Position numbers and translations under genes: made by a program
Notes under the pieces: generated by a model
The model's database searches: none
Seen by the model: the letters and a program-made list of their open reading frames with translations, nothing else
What the model was told of the DNA's origin: nothing
NCBI GenBank assembly: GCA_012514315.1
Contig: JAAZAN010000104.1
Coordinates: forward strand, 1 to 38,253
Source: Chloroflexota bacterium
Lineage (GTDB): Bacteria > Chloroflexota > Anaerolineae > B4-G1
Direction of reading: 5' to 3'
Length of the DNA: 38,253 bases
Shown here: positions 15,847 to 23,752 of the stretch, in pieces
Numbering within the stretch: the stretch's first letter is position 1
How the letters are laid out: each line of letters begins with the position of its first letter

Positions 15847-17268
15847 TCAGCGCTTCAGCGCCAGGCTGGCCTGTTCCATCGCCGTCACGATCTTGGCATA
15901 TCCGGTGCATCGGCACAGGTTGCCCGTGAGGCCAGCCAATATCTGCTCGCGCGTGGGTTCGGGCAGCTCCGAGAGGAGGTTGGCCCCTGCCATGATGAAA
16001 CCCGGTGTGCAGTAGCCACACTGGACGGCGCCCTGGTCGATGAACGCTTGCTGCAGTGGATGTAGACGGTCGTCGTCGGCGATTCCTTCCACAGTGACGA
16101 TGGACGTGCCGTGGGCACGCGGGGCGGGCGTCATGCACGCCAGAACTGCGATGTCGTCCATCCACACCGTGCAGGCGCCACATTCGCCTTCAGCACACCC
16201 CTCTTTCGTGCCGGTGAGACCCAGATCTTCACGCAGCATCTGCAACAACGTCTTCCCCCCAGCCCGCTGCACGACGATGTTCTCGCCGTTCACGTTGCAT
16301 TCGATGGGCTCCAGACCGTCTCGATGGTGGCTGATAGTCTTGCCGGCCAGCCGTCGAAAGCGACCATCACTCCTGCCCCACAGTCTGGGCGTCTTCGGGG
16401 GCAACGCATCCCGTTCGCTGCCATCGGCCAGCGCGGTCAGCGCCCGCCGTACCAGGACCCGGGTTGCCTCGCGTCGATAGTCGGCCCCTCCACGGATATC
16501 GTCGATGGGGGAGGTAGCTTGAGCAGCCAGTTCCGCGGCCTCGGCGATCGCCCCCGCACTCAGAGGGCGGCCAACCAACGTCGCCTCCGCATCCTTGGCG
16601 CGAATGACCGTTGGAGCCACAGCGCCGAGCGCAATGCGTGCCCGAGTGACGACGTTGCCGTCGAAGCTGAGTACGGCGGCCGCATTGACGACGCTGATGG
16701 CGTGTGTACGTCGGAGAGCCAGCTTCCAGAACGTGCCGCGCTGATTCGCAGCCAGTGCCGGGAAAGCGATGTCGATCAGCAACTCATCAGCGGCCAGAGA
16801 TGTGCAGTGCACACCCTCACAGAACTCGGCCAGCGCGAGCGTACGCGTCCCGCGCACACTCTGCAGCGTCACCTGGGCGCCCAAGGCCCACAGCGCTGAG
16901 ATCGTATCGTTGGATGGGGAGGCCGTGATCACGTTGCCCGCGATGGTTCCCCGGTTGCGCAACTGCGGAGTTCCCACGCGCCAACAGGCCAGCGCCAGCG
17001 GGAACGCGCGCTCCAGAATCAGGGCTGTAGAGATGGCCAGATTGTGTGTGACGGTGGGACCTACGTGGACAATACCGTCATCAACTCGGACCTGATCCAG
17101 GCCGCCGATGCGCGTCACGTCGATGAGCGTGTCGGGCGTGCGCACGCCCCGCTGCATCTCGACCAGTAGATCGGTCCCGCCCGCGATGATCCGGGCGCTG
17201 GGGCCAATGTCCGCTAATAGGCGGAGAGCTCCGTCCACGGAAGTTGGCGTGTAGTAGGTTTTCCACAT
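15847..17268 (-). CDS. Xanthine dehydrogenase, fused FAD-binding and [2Fe-2S] subunit
   Basis: A 473-residue fusion. Residues 1 to about 290 form a CoxM/XdhB-type FAD domain (IIAGGTDLL at 27-35), and residues from about 315 form a CoxS/XdhC-type iron-sulfur domain. All eight cluster cysteines are present: Cys358, 363, 366 and 378 for the plant-type cluster, and Cys417, 420, 452 and 454 (CGYC and CRC) for the second. The protein should carry electrons from the molybdenum site of the subunit at 8048-10303. The FAD-first order is the reverse of eukaryotic xanthine dehydrogenase. The Mo subunit is not adjacent, which is unusual. The gene lies in the minus-strand operon between the PLP enzymes and the nucleosidase-like gene. 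Start ATG at 17268. Confidence 0.93.
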   Translation of the reverse strand: MWKTYYTPTSVDGALRLLADIGPSARIIAGGTDLLVEMQRGVRTPDTLIDVTRIGGLDQVRVDDGIVHVGPTVTHNLAISTALILERAFPLALACWRVGTPQLRNRGTIAGNVITASPSNDTISALWALGAQVTLQSVRGTRTLALAEFCEGVHCTSLAADELLIDIAFPALAANQRGTFWKLALRRTHAISVVNAAAVLSFDGNVVTRARIALGAVAPTVIRAKDAEATLVGRPLSAGAIAEAAELAAQATSPIDDIRGGADYRREATRVLVRRALTALADGSERDALPPKTPRLWGRSDGRFRRLAGKTISHHRDGLEPIECNVNGENIVVQRAGGKTLLQMLREDLGLTGTKEGCAEGECGACTVWMDDIAVLACMTPAPRAHGTSIVTVEGIADDDRLHPLQQAFIDQGAVQCGYCTPGFIMAGANLLSELPEPTREQILAGLTGNLCRCTGYAKIVTAMEQASLALKR

Positions 17269-17445
17269 ATCTCACTGCCTCAGGCCCTCAAATCAGTCGC
17301 CACACCGACGTTGGTCGAGAACCCAGTATACCTGGTTTCGGGCCGCTCGGCAATTGGGCTTAGGCATTCTGACCTGGACACTGCCTGCCTTCGGGTGTGA
17401 TGCGAGGGCTAGACTCTGTATCGCTCCGACCCTCGACCCACGGAG

Positions 17446-17521
17446 GAACAGGCCAGTAAGTTGATGCCGTCGGAGGTACACCGGCACGACGCAATCTGCA
17501 TAGCCTCAGACTGGCCTGTTC
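17446..17521. repeat. Inverted repeat with 12-bp perfect arms
   Basis: GAACAGGCCAGT at 17446-17457 is repeated in reverse complement at 17510-17521, separated by 52 bases that contain a smaller TGCCG/CGGCA hairpin. It lies in the 277-bp gap between the PLP enzyme gene and the Xdh FAD/FeS gene. In RNA it could form a long stem that attenuates or processes the operon transcript. No T-run follows, so it is not a standard terminator. A relic of a small mobile element is also possible. Confidence 0.55.
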
Positions 17522-17545
17522 TCCCCAGTGCGCGTGCTGATCAGG

Positions 17546-19015
17546 TCATAGGTCCCGCAGCAGGCCCGTGCGCGCGTTGAACTCGTCGATGAGCGCGTCG
17601 ATCTCGCCAACCTGAGCGTGAATCCCGCGCCAGTAGCTCGGATCGTACCATTGCGCCTGAATCTCCGCGTACGTCTTCCCCTGCTGCTCCACCCACGTGA
17701 AGTACTTCAGATGGTGGATGCGCTTCCGGTCCCAGTAGCCCAACTCCTCCACGTGATCGGTAGTAGAACCCAGCAAGTATCGATGATAGTCGGCAGCGGC
17801 GTTCAGGTCTGAATATGTCCCGCGTTCCTGTCGTAGCTCCCGCAGCCGGCTGCCATAGAGCTCCATCGAGTCCGTGAACACCGTCAGCACGACGTCACTA
17901 TCACCGAGCTCGTACCACTTCGCGAACTTGATGGATGAGAGGACGTTTGCAATGCTGGATATGCCCAACAGGTCCAGCTTACTGACCAGGTCCTCGGGTA
18001 CGCCCTGGCGGACCAGGTATGCGCGGCCCGCGGGTTCGTTGAATAAGCGCACCAAGCTCATGCATGCTTCATCATCAATCGACATCACCAGGTCAGTGGT
18101 CTTGAGGTTGTGAATCCACGGTACATGCTTATCGCCGATCCCCTCGATTCGGTGGCCGCCGAATCCGTTCAGGAGCAGGGTGGGACACTGGAGTGCTTCA
18201 CTGGCGGCTACCTTGCTGGTGGGGAAAACCTCCTTCATGTAGTCGCCGCATCCGATTGTACCGGCCGATCCTGTCGTCAGCACGACGCCCTGGTAGGTGT
18301 CGCCCGGCCGCATGGCGCGTTCCAGTACCTCCGTCATCGCGTGCCCTGTCACGTCGTAGTGCCACAGATGGTTGCCGAACTCGTCGAACTGATTGAATAT
18401 GACCACGTCGTCGCGCGTAGTTCGGAGCTCCCAGCACTTATCGAAGATCTCCTTGACATTGCTCTCGGTCCCCGGAGTGGCGATGACTTCGCCGGCCAGG
18501 TTGGAAAGCCACTCGAACCGCTCGCGGCTCATACCCTCCGGCAAGATGGCGACGGATTCGCAGGCAAGCAGCGCCGCGTTATAGGCGCCGCCACGGCAGT
18601 AGTTGCCGGTACTTGGCCACACGGCTTTCTGGGTCGTCGGGTCAAACTGCCCGGTCACCAGTCGGGGTACTAGGCAGGCGACCGTCGCGCCGACCTTATG
18701 GGCGCCCGTGGGGAACCATTTACCGACCAGCGCGATGATCCGCGCCGGCACGCCCGTCAGTGACGACGGCAGTTCAATCGAGTTCACGTGGCCGAATCCA
18801 CTGCCCCACGCGACCGGATCGTTCTTCCACGTGATACGGAACAGATTCCGTGAGTCCACATCCCACAGCCCCACATCGCTCAGTTGGGCCCTGATGGCCG
18901 GCGGAGCCAGTGTCGGATCCTTCATCTGGGCAAAGGTGGGTATGATGATGTTGCGCTCCCGCGCGCGCTGCACAGTCCGCCCGAGTTGTTCCTCGAGTAC
19001 TGTCAGATCAATCAT
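17546..19015 (-). CDS. PLP-dependent fold-type-II enzyme, TrpB-like lysine motif, unknown substrate
   Basis: A 489-residue enzyme whose PLP lysine lies in FPTGAHKVGA (Lys107), the same GAHK context as tryptophan synthase beta. The cofactor-binding STGN loop reads STGNYCRGGAYNAALL (135-150) with a distinctive cysteine, and the phosphate loop is TTGSAGTIGCG (247-257). The overall sequence is neither TrpB nor the diaminopropionate ammonia-lyase YgeX as I remember them. Fold-type-II enzymes usually carry out beta-elimination or beta-replacement. In this operon, with carbamoyltransferases and carbamate kinase, an ammonia-lyase role on a diamino or ureido amino acid is a reasonable guess. The ATG at 19015 follows GGAGGGTG by 7 nt. 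A 123-bp gap separates it from the preceding threonine-synthase-like gene. Confidence 0.85.
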   Translation of the reverse strand: MIDLTVLEEQLGRTVQRARERNIIIPTFAQMKDPTLAPPAIRAQLSDVGLWDVDSRNLFRITWKNDPVAWGSGFGHVNSIELPSSLTGVPARIIALVGKWFPTGAHKVGATVACLVPRLVTGQFDPTTQKAVWPSTGNYCRGGAYNAALLACESVAILPEGMSRERFEWLSNLAGEVIATPGTESNVKEIFDKCWELRTTRDDVVIFNQFDEFGNHLWHYDVTGHAMTEVLERAMRPGDTYQGVVLTTGSAGTIGCGDYMKEVFPTSKVAASEALQCPTLLLNGFGGHRIEGIGDKHVPWIHNLKTTDLVMSIDDEACMSLVRLFNEPAGRAYLVRQGVPEDLVSKLDLLGISSIANVLSSIKFAKWYELGDSDVVLTVFTDSMELYGSRLRELRQERGTYSDLNAAADYHRYLLGSTTDHVEELGYWDRKRIHHLKYFTWVEQQGKTYAEIQAQWYDPSYWRGIHAQVGEIDALIDEFNARTGLLRDL

Positions 19016-19138
19016 TGGATATCACCCTCCATACTTCCGTGGGTATCAATCAATCTCGATCCGCTGAGTGGAGACTGGCCATATGCAACGGTGTGGCATC
19101 ATCTACTGCGCCGCCGTCTGCGTAGGTCGGGCGCGGGC

Positions 19139-20419
19139 TCAGTTCGCCGGCTGTACCACCGATCTGACTGCGGCCAGACTCGGTTCGATCGTGTGGGGCT
19201 GGCCGACCGACTTCATTGCACCGGCGACATCCTTCAATCCGGACCCGGTAGCCAGTACGACAATCCTCTCATCGGGGCCGACCAGATCGCGCTCAACTGC
19301 GGCGACCAGGCCAGCATACGCGGCGGCGGCGGCCGGTTCCGCGAAGACGCCGCATCCCTGGGCCAGCACCGGGATGGCAGCCAGGATCTCCGCGTCGCTC
19401 ACCCGAATGTAGGCGCCACCACTCTCTCTGACGGCCGCGAGAGCCTTGATACGATCGCGCGGCAGGCCGGCGCTGATACTGTCTGCGATGGTCTCCGCAC
19501 GGATCGGCTGCATATCGAGGGCATTGCTGCCGCGTTCCCACGCGCTCACCAGCGCGTCTGAGCCGGCCGCTTGTACTCCCATCAGCTTCGGCATCTGGCT
19601 GATCCAGCCCAGCGCCATCAAATCCCGTAGACCTTTGTGAACTCCACCGATGATGCAGCCGTCTCCCACTGGCACGAAGATCCGATCGGGCGCCTGGAGT
19701 GGTCTGGCGGGCGATCCGAGTTGCTCGCAGATCTCGTACGCGACGGTCTTCTTGCCTTCGCTCATATACGGGTTGTAGGCGGTGTTCCGGTTGTACCAGC
19801 CGAATTCAGGCGCCGCTTCCAGACACAGCTCGAAGGCTTCGTCATAGGTGCCGTCGACCAGTAGCACGGTCGCGCCGAAGACCAGCAGCTGAGCCACCTT
19901 GGCCTGTGGGGCCGTGCGAGGCACAAAAATTATGGTCGATTGCCCCACGGCGGCGCCCAGGCCGGCCAGTGCTGCGGCTGCGTTTCCTGTACTGGCTGTG
20001 GTGACCACTCGGGATTCCTGCTCGCGCGCCTTCACAAGCGCAATCGCAGATGCCCGATCCTTGAACGAGGCCGTGGGTTCCCGGCCATCGTCCTTAATCC
20101 ACAGGTGTTTGAGCCCGAGCTTGCCCGCCAATCTGGGCGCCGGCAGAAGCGGTGTCCAGCCCACGCCACCCAGCGTGGTACCGGTGGCCAGGCGTCTTGC
20201 CACGCCCGCATCTACTGGCAGGAGCGGTGTGTAGCGCCAGATCGAGTGGTCGGCTGATCCTGTCATCCGCGTGGGCGAGAGATCAGATCCGATAGCGGTG
20301 TAGTCATACACCACGTCCAGGACACCTTCGTTGTCGTGCAACGGGCATACATATTCAACATCGTCTATGCCGTATTCTCTGCCGCAGACCGTGCATTTTA
20401 GCCCGAGAATGTGCCGCAT
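19139..20419 (-). CDS. Threonine-synthase-like PLP enzyme with N-terminal zinc ribbon
   Basis: A 426-residue fold-type-II enzyme. The N-terminus has a likely zinc knuckle (Cys9, Cys12, Cys25, His28), as in many archaeal and bacterial threonine synthases of this class. The PLP lysine is in TASFKDRAS (Lys120), the substrate-binding loop is TASTGNAAAALAG, and the phosphate loop is GDGCIIGG. By sequence it would be called threonine synthase, but no other threonine gene is near. Its start overlaps the carbamate kinase end by 22 bp, which implies translational coupling and a shared pathway. A lyase acting on serine, threonine or diaminopropionate is an alternative. AGGAG lies about 10 nt before the ATG. 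Confidence 0.87.
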   Translation of the reverse strand: MRHILGLKCTVCGREYGIDDVEYVCPLHDNEGVLDVVYDYTAIGSDLSPTRMTGSADHSIWRYTPLLPVDAGVARRLATGTTLGGVGWTPLLPAPRLAGKLGLKHLWIKDDGREPTASFKDRASAIALVKAREQESRVVTTASTGNAAAALAGLGAAVGQSTIIFVPRTAPQAKVAQLLVFGATVLLVDGTYDEAFELCLEAAPEFGWYNRNTAYNPYMSEGKKTVAYEICEQLGSPARPLQAPDRIFVPVGDGCIIGGVHKGLRDLMALGWISQMPKLMGVQAAGSDALVSAWERGSNALDMQPIRAETIADSISAGLPRDRIKALAAVRESGGAYIRVSDAEILAAIPVLAQGCGVFAEPAAAAAYAGLVAAVERDLVGPDERIVVLATGSGLKDVAGAMKSVGQPHTIEPSLAAVRSVVQPAN

Positions 20420-21417
20420 TTTAGCTCTGCTCCTGTTAGTGGTTGACTCGCCCCCGCAAACGAGAGGTCGCGGACGATGCGTGTTCCCGTCTCACCCCTC
20501 AGCGCCCGCCCGATATTCGCCGGATTAGTCACCAACGCCTCGTTGCCACCATGGCTCAGAAACCAGATAATGGACTCGATCTTTGGGAGCATGCTGCCTC
20601 TGGCGAAATGACCCTCTGCTATGTACTGTCGTGCCTCGGCGACTGTCATCTGGTCGATCGGCTGCTGACTGGGTTGGTTGAAGTCGAGGTAGACGTGCTC
20701 CACCGCGGTGGATATCAGGAACAGGTCGGCCCCAACGCTCTGCGCCAGCAGGGCCGAGGCATAGTCCTTATCTATCACTGCGGCAACTCCATGGAGCAGA
20801 CCGTGCTGGTCGCGAATGACTGGGATACCCCCTCCACCGACGGCAATGGTTACGAAGCCCTCGTCGAGCATTCTGCGGATCACGCTCAGTTCAACGATCT
20901 CGCGCGGCGCCGGCGATGCAACGACGCGGCGCCAGCCGCGTCCTGCGTCCTCCGCAACCATCCATCCGTCCTGTTCGGACCGCCTCCTCGCGTCCTCTTC
21001 GCTCATAAACCCACCTATCGGTTTGGTCGGTCTCTCGAAGGCGACGTCACTGGCGTCGACGACGACCTGGGTGATGACGGTAGCCACATCGCGGTCGATG
21101 CCCCGCGACTGGAAATCGTTGGTCAGGTTCTGCTGCAACGCGTAGCCGATCGCGCCCTGAGAGTCGGCGCCGCATACGTCCAGTGGCACTTCGTGCATGC
21201 CCGCCACGCGCGCTGCGATCTCTGAGCGACGAAGTATGAAACCCACCTGTGGACCATTGCCGTGGGTGAGTGCGATATTCCATCCTTGCGCCACCATCTC
21301 AGCGATGTGATGGCACGTCTCGCGAGCTGCTGCGTGTTGATCCGGGATCGTCTGGTGTTCCTTGTCTTGGATCAACGAGTTGCCACCGATGGCGACTACG
21401 GCAAGTCTGCCGTGCAT
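20398..21417 (-). CDS. arcC: Carbamate kinase
   Basis: A 339-residue amino-acid-kinase-family protein. It has the opening VVAIGGNSLI, LTHGNGPQVG near residue 50, and IAVGGGGIPVI with VIDKDYASALLA in the C-terminal lobe, all typical of carbamate kinase. The enzyme turns carbamoyl phosphate and ADP into ATP, CO2 and ammonia. It is about 25 residues longer than usual, mainly at the C-terminus, where the following gene overlaps. Lying directly behind two carbamoyltransferase genes, it should harvest their carbamoyl phosphate as ATP. No arginine deiminase is present, so the carbamoyl source is not arginine by the normal Arc route. The ATG at 21417 has AGGAAGGAGC upstream. Confidence 0.95.
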   Translation of the reverse strand: MHGRLAVVAIGGNSLIQDKEHQTIPDQHAAARETCHHIAEMVAQGWNIALTHGNGPQVGFILRRSEIAARVAGMHEVPLDVCGADSQGAIGYALQQNLTNDFQSRGIDRDVATVITQVVVDASDVAFERPTKPIGGFMSEEDARRRSEQDGWMVAEDAGRGWRRVVASPAPREIVELSVIRRMLDEGFVTIAVGGGGIPVIRDQHGLLHGVAAVIDKDYASALLAQSVGADLFLISTAVEHVYLDFNQPSQQPIDQMTVAEARQYIAEGHFARGSMLPKIESIIWFLSHGGNEALVTNPANIGRALRGETGTRIVRDLSFAGASQPLTGAELKCGTFSG

Positions 21418-21502
21418 AGACCATTGCTCCTTCCTGATGTGCGTCGTTGGCGAAGATGTCAGTTGAGTGGGCTTGTGTGGCAGTGCGGAATCGCTCGAGA
21501 GC

Positions 21503-22540
21503 TTAGAGGTTCCCCATCGTTAACGCCATGATCGCCTTCTGCACGTGGAGACGATTCTCGGCGATGTCATAGATTGCTGAACGTGACCCCGACGCGACCT
21601 CATCGGTCACCTCGCTACCTCGATCGACGGGCATAGGGTGTGTGAAGATCGCGTTGTCGGTGCGCGCCATTCGTTCCACCGTCGTTGTCCAGCCTGTGTA
21701 GGCCATAGCTCTCTCGATCTCCCGCTGCTTCTGGAGCGAGCCGTCCTGGTACGCCTCCGGACTTACCCAGTTGCGGCAGTAGACTACGTGAGCGCCGTCG
21801 TATCCGCTGTCGGGATCATGTACAACTTCGAAATCGGCCTTGTTCCGTTGACAGTTTTGCTTCGTCCAGCTGATCACTTCAGCATCGAGGTCGTAGCCCT
21901 CTGGATAGGCCATTGTGACGTTCATACCAAAGCGGGAGGCGATGAGCATGGCTGCCTGAACCGAACACCACGAGCGGGCCAGTGCACCGGAACCCCAGCT
22001 CAGCAGTAGCTTCTTACCGCGTAGCGCGCCGTAGTCAGGACGGCCAGGCCCCTGCCCGAGCCACTCGGCCCACCCCATGACATCGGCCAGGGCCTGGCAG
22101 GGGTGAAAGCGGTCGTCGGCCATGTTGATGATAGGCACGCCTGCCCAGTACGCATACTCCCGCAGCATTTCGTCCCCGGCGCCATAGTACGGGACCCTAT
22201 CCTCAAGGATGCGGATCCCGATCCCGGCTGCGTAGCGGGCCATGACCTTGGCCGCGTCCTCGATGGTTTCACCAGCTTGCTTGTCGCTCTTGAACCGACC
22301 GGCCGACGGCGTCATAAACTGGGCATGGCCGCCCAGTTCTGTAAGCCCAGCCTCGAACGACAGTCTGGTGCGCACCGATGGGTTGTAGAAGAACATGACG
22401 AAGGTCCGGTTCCTCAGGATCGCGCCCCAGCGATCGGAGAACCGGTCACGCTTCATCCGCGCCGCCAGCTCGAGTGTTGCGACCAGCTCGTCGAACGTCC
22501 AGTCCTGTGTGCAGATCAGATCACGCCCATACAACTCCAC
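21503..22540 (-). CDS. Aspartate/ornithine carbamoyltransferase family protein, diverged paralog
   Basis: A 345-residue transcarbamylase-family protein. The carbamoyl-phosphate motif SVRTR (55-59) and HPCQ (146-149) are intact. The amino-acid side is altered: the usual HCLP reads HPMP (301-304). The segment that in knotted carbamoyltransferases is a proline-rich loop reads SWGSGALARSWCSVQ, without prolines. It and the upstream paralog share the C-terminal AENRLHVQKA, so they derive from a duplication. The second substrate probably differs from ornithine and from that of the paralog. The GTG at 22540 has AGGAGG 6 nt upstream; the longer open frame would overlap the preceding gene. A strong hairpin separates the two genes. 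Confidence 0.88.
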   Translation of the reverse strand: MELYGRDLICTQDWTFDELVATLELAARMKRDRFSDRWGAILRNRTFVMFFYNPSVRTRLSFEAGLTELGGHAQFMTPSAGRFKSDKQAGETIEDAAKVMARYAAGIGIRILEDRVPYYGAGDEMLREYAYWAGVPIINMADDRFHPCQALADVMGWAEWLGQGPGRPDYGALRGKKLLLSWGSGALARSWCSVQAAMLIASRFGMNVTMAYPEGYDLDAEVISWTKQNCQRNKADFEVVHDPDSGYDGAHVVYCRNWVSPEAYQDGSLQKQREIERAMAYTGWTTTVERMARTDNAIFTHPMPVDRGSEVTDEVASGSRSAIYDIAENRLHVQKAIMALTMGNL

Positions 22541-22561
22541 AGATGTCCTCCTCAAATGGAC

Positions 22562-22595
22562 ATGCTGGGCCTGGGAGCATTCCCGGGCCCAGCAT
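22562..22595 (-). promoter_or_regulatory. Intercistronic hairpin between the two carbamoyltransferase genes
   Basis: The arms ATGCTGGGCC (22562-22571) and GGCCCAGCAT (22586-22595) pair perfectly over 10 bp. After one mismatch they continue with GGGA/TCCC around a 4-nt loop. No U-run follows on the minus strand. It lies 14 nt after the first gene's stop, so mRNA stabilisation or partial attenuation is more likely than full termination. Confidence 0.6.
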
Positions 22596-22608
22596 ACACT
22601 AATGTGTA

Positions 22609-23670
22609 TCACATGACCAGGCTCATAACGGCCTTCTGCACATGTAGACGGTTCTCGGCCTCGTCGTAGACCACCGATCTCCACCCAGACTCGGGGTCGG
22701 TGTTGTCGATCACGTCGTCATCTACTTCCCAGCCTCGATCCGCTGGAAGACAGTGCATATAGATCGCGCTGGGATCGGCCAGAGACATATACTCGCGTGT
22801 GGCCTTCCAGTCTTGGTAGCTGTCGAAGATCTCTTGGGTTCGCGCCGGGTCGTTCTCACCCACTGGGGGCTGGAAGATGGGGGTGGCTGCCCACGCCTTG
22901 GGGTAGACCACGTGCGCACCCTCTGCCGCCCCCGTGAAGTCATCGGTGACATCGAATGAGCTGCCGTTCATCGTGGCGTACTTCTCGCACGCCGCCAGTA
23001 CGTTGGGATCCAGCGCCATCTCCTTGGGACACGCGAGTACTGTGTCACATCCCACCATGCTGGCCGCGATAATCGCGCTCTGTGGCACTGCCCGGGGCTT
23101 GTGGATGCTGGGTGAATAGGCCCAGCTCATAACGAACTTGACGCCCTTGAAGCCACCGAACTTCTCCTTGACTGTGAGCACGTCGGCCAGTGCCTGAAAT
23201 GGATGGTACATATCGCATTCCATGTTGAGCACCGGGATGTCGGACCAGTAGGCGAAGTTCCGGATCAGCTCATTTGCGCCGCCATAGACCCAATCCACTG
23301 GATCGCCATAGCAGCGGATCGAGATGGCGTCGCCCATGCGCGACAGGACTCGCGCGACATCGGACACGCGTTCGGTGGAATACGCGACCTCCTTGCCGGG
23401 CAGGGCGGGTGTGTAGATCTTGTCGGGGTCCAGATAGTGTGCATGGCCCCCCAGTTGGGTCATCCCGGCCTCAAATGAGTTGCGCGTGCGCAGCGACTGA
23501 TTGTAGAAGATCATGAAGAGTGTCTTGGCACGAAGGATGTGGTCGTGGTATTCGCCCATCGCGTACCGCCGTTTGAGGTCCAATGCCACATCCAATATCG
23601 TCTCGACTTCTTCCTTACTCCATTCGAGCAACGTGATGAAGTCCTTCCCTCCAAAGCCCTCGGTTTTCAT
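22609..23670 (-). CDS. ygeW: YgeW-like knotted carbamoyltransferase
   Basis: A 353-residue transcarbamylase with carbamoyl-phosphate motif SLRTR (59-63), HPFQ (156-159) and HCLP (306-309). The segment WAYSPSIHKPRAVPQ (about 183-197) matches the proline-rich loop I remember from E. coli YgeW and acetylornithine carbamoyltransferase, a hallmark of the knotted branch. YgeW is thought to act in purine breakdown, releasing carbamoyl phosphate from a ureido amino acid on the way to 2,3-diaminopropionate. The Xdh and carbamate kinase genes nearby fit that role. The ATG at 23670 follows AGGAGGG by about 9 nt; the open frame upstream is not needed. It is the first structural gene after the regulator. 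The family is firm; the exact substrate is inferred. Confidence 0.88.
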   Translation of the reverse strand: MKTEGFGGKDFITLLEWSKEEVETILDVALDLKRRYAMGEYHDHILRAKTLFMIFYNQSLRTRNSFEAGMTQLGGHAHYLDPDKIYTPALPGKEVAYSTERVSDVARVLSRMGDAISIRCYGDPVDWVYGGANELIRNFAYWSDIPVLNMECDMYHPFQALADVLTVKEKFGGFKGVKFVMSWAYSPSIHKPRAVPQSAIIAASMVGCDTVLACPKEMALDPNVLAACEKYATMNGSSFDVTDDFTGAAEGAHVVYPKAWAATPIFQPPVGENDPARTQEIFDSYQDWKATREYMSLADPSAIYMHCLPADRGWEVDDDVIDNTDPESGWRSVVYDEAENRLHVQKAVMSLVM

Positions 23671-23752
23671 AGCTGAACACCCTCCTCTAGATTGATGATT
23701 GGTCCTGCTACAGCCGCTTCTTACCAAAGACTCATACTGATGCGCGATCGCC

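Noticed and set aside
17293-17487. A 64-codon minus-strand frame in the gap before the Xdh FAD/FeS gene.
   Set aside because: It has no ribosome site and no recognisable features, and it contains one arm of the inverted repeat.
22541-22684. A longer frame for the second carbamoyltransferase overlapping the first.
   Set aside because: AGGAGG is ideally placed before the GTG at 22540, and the family homology begins there.
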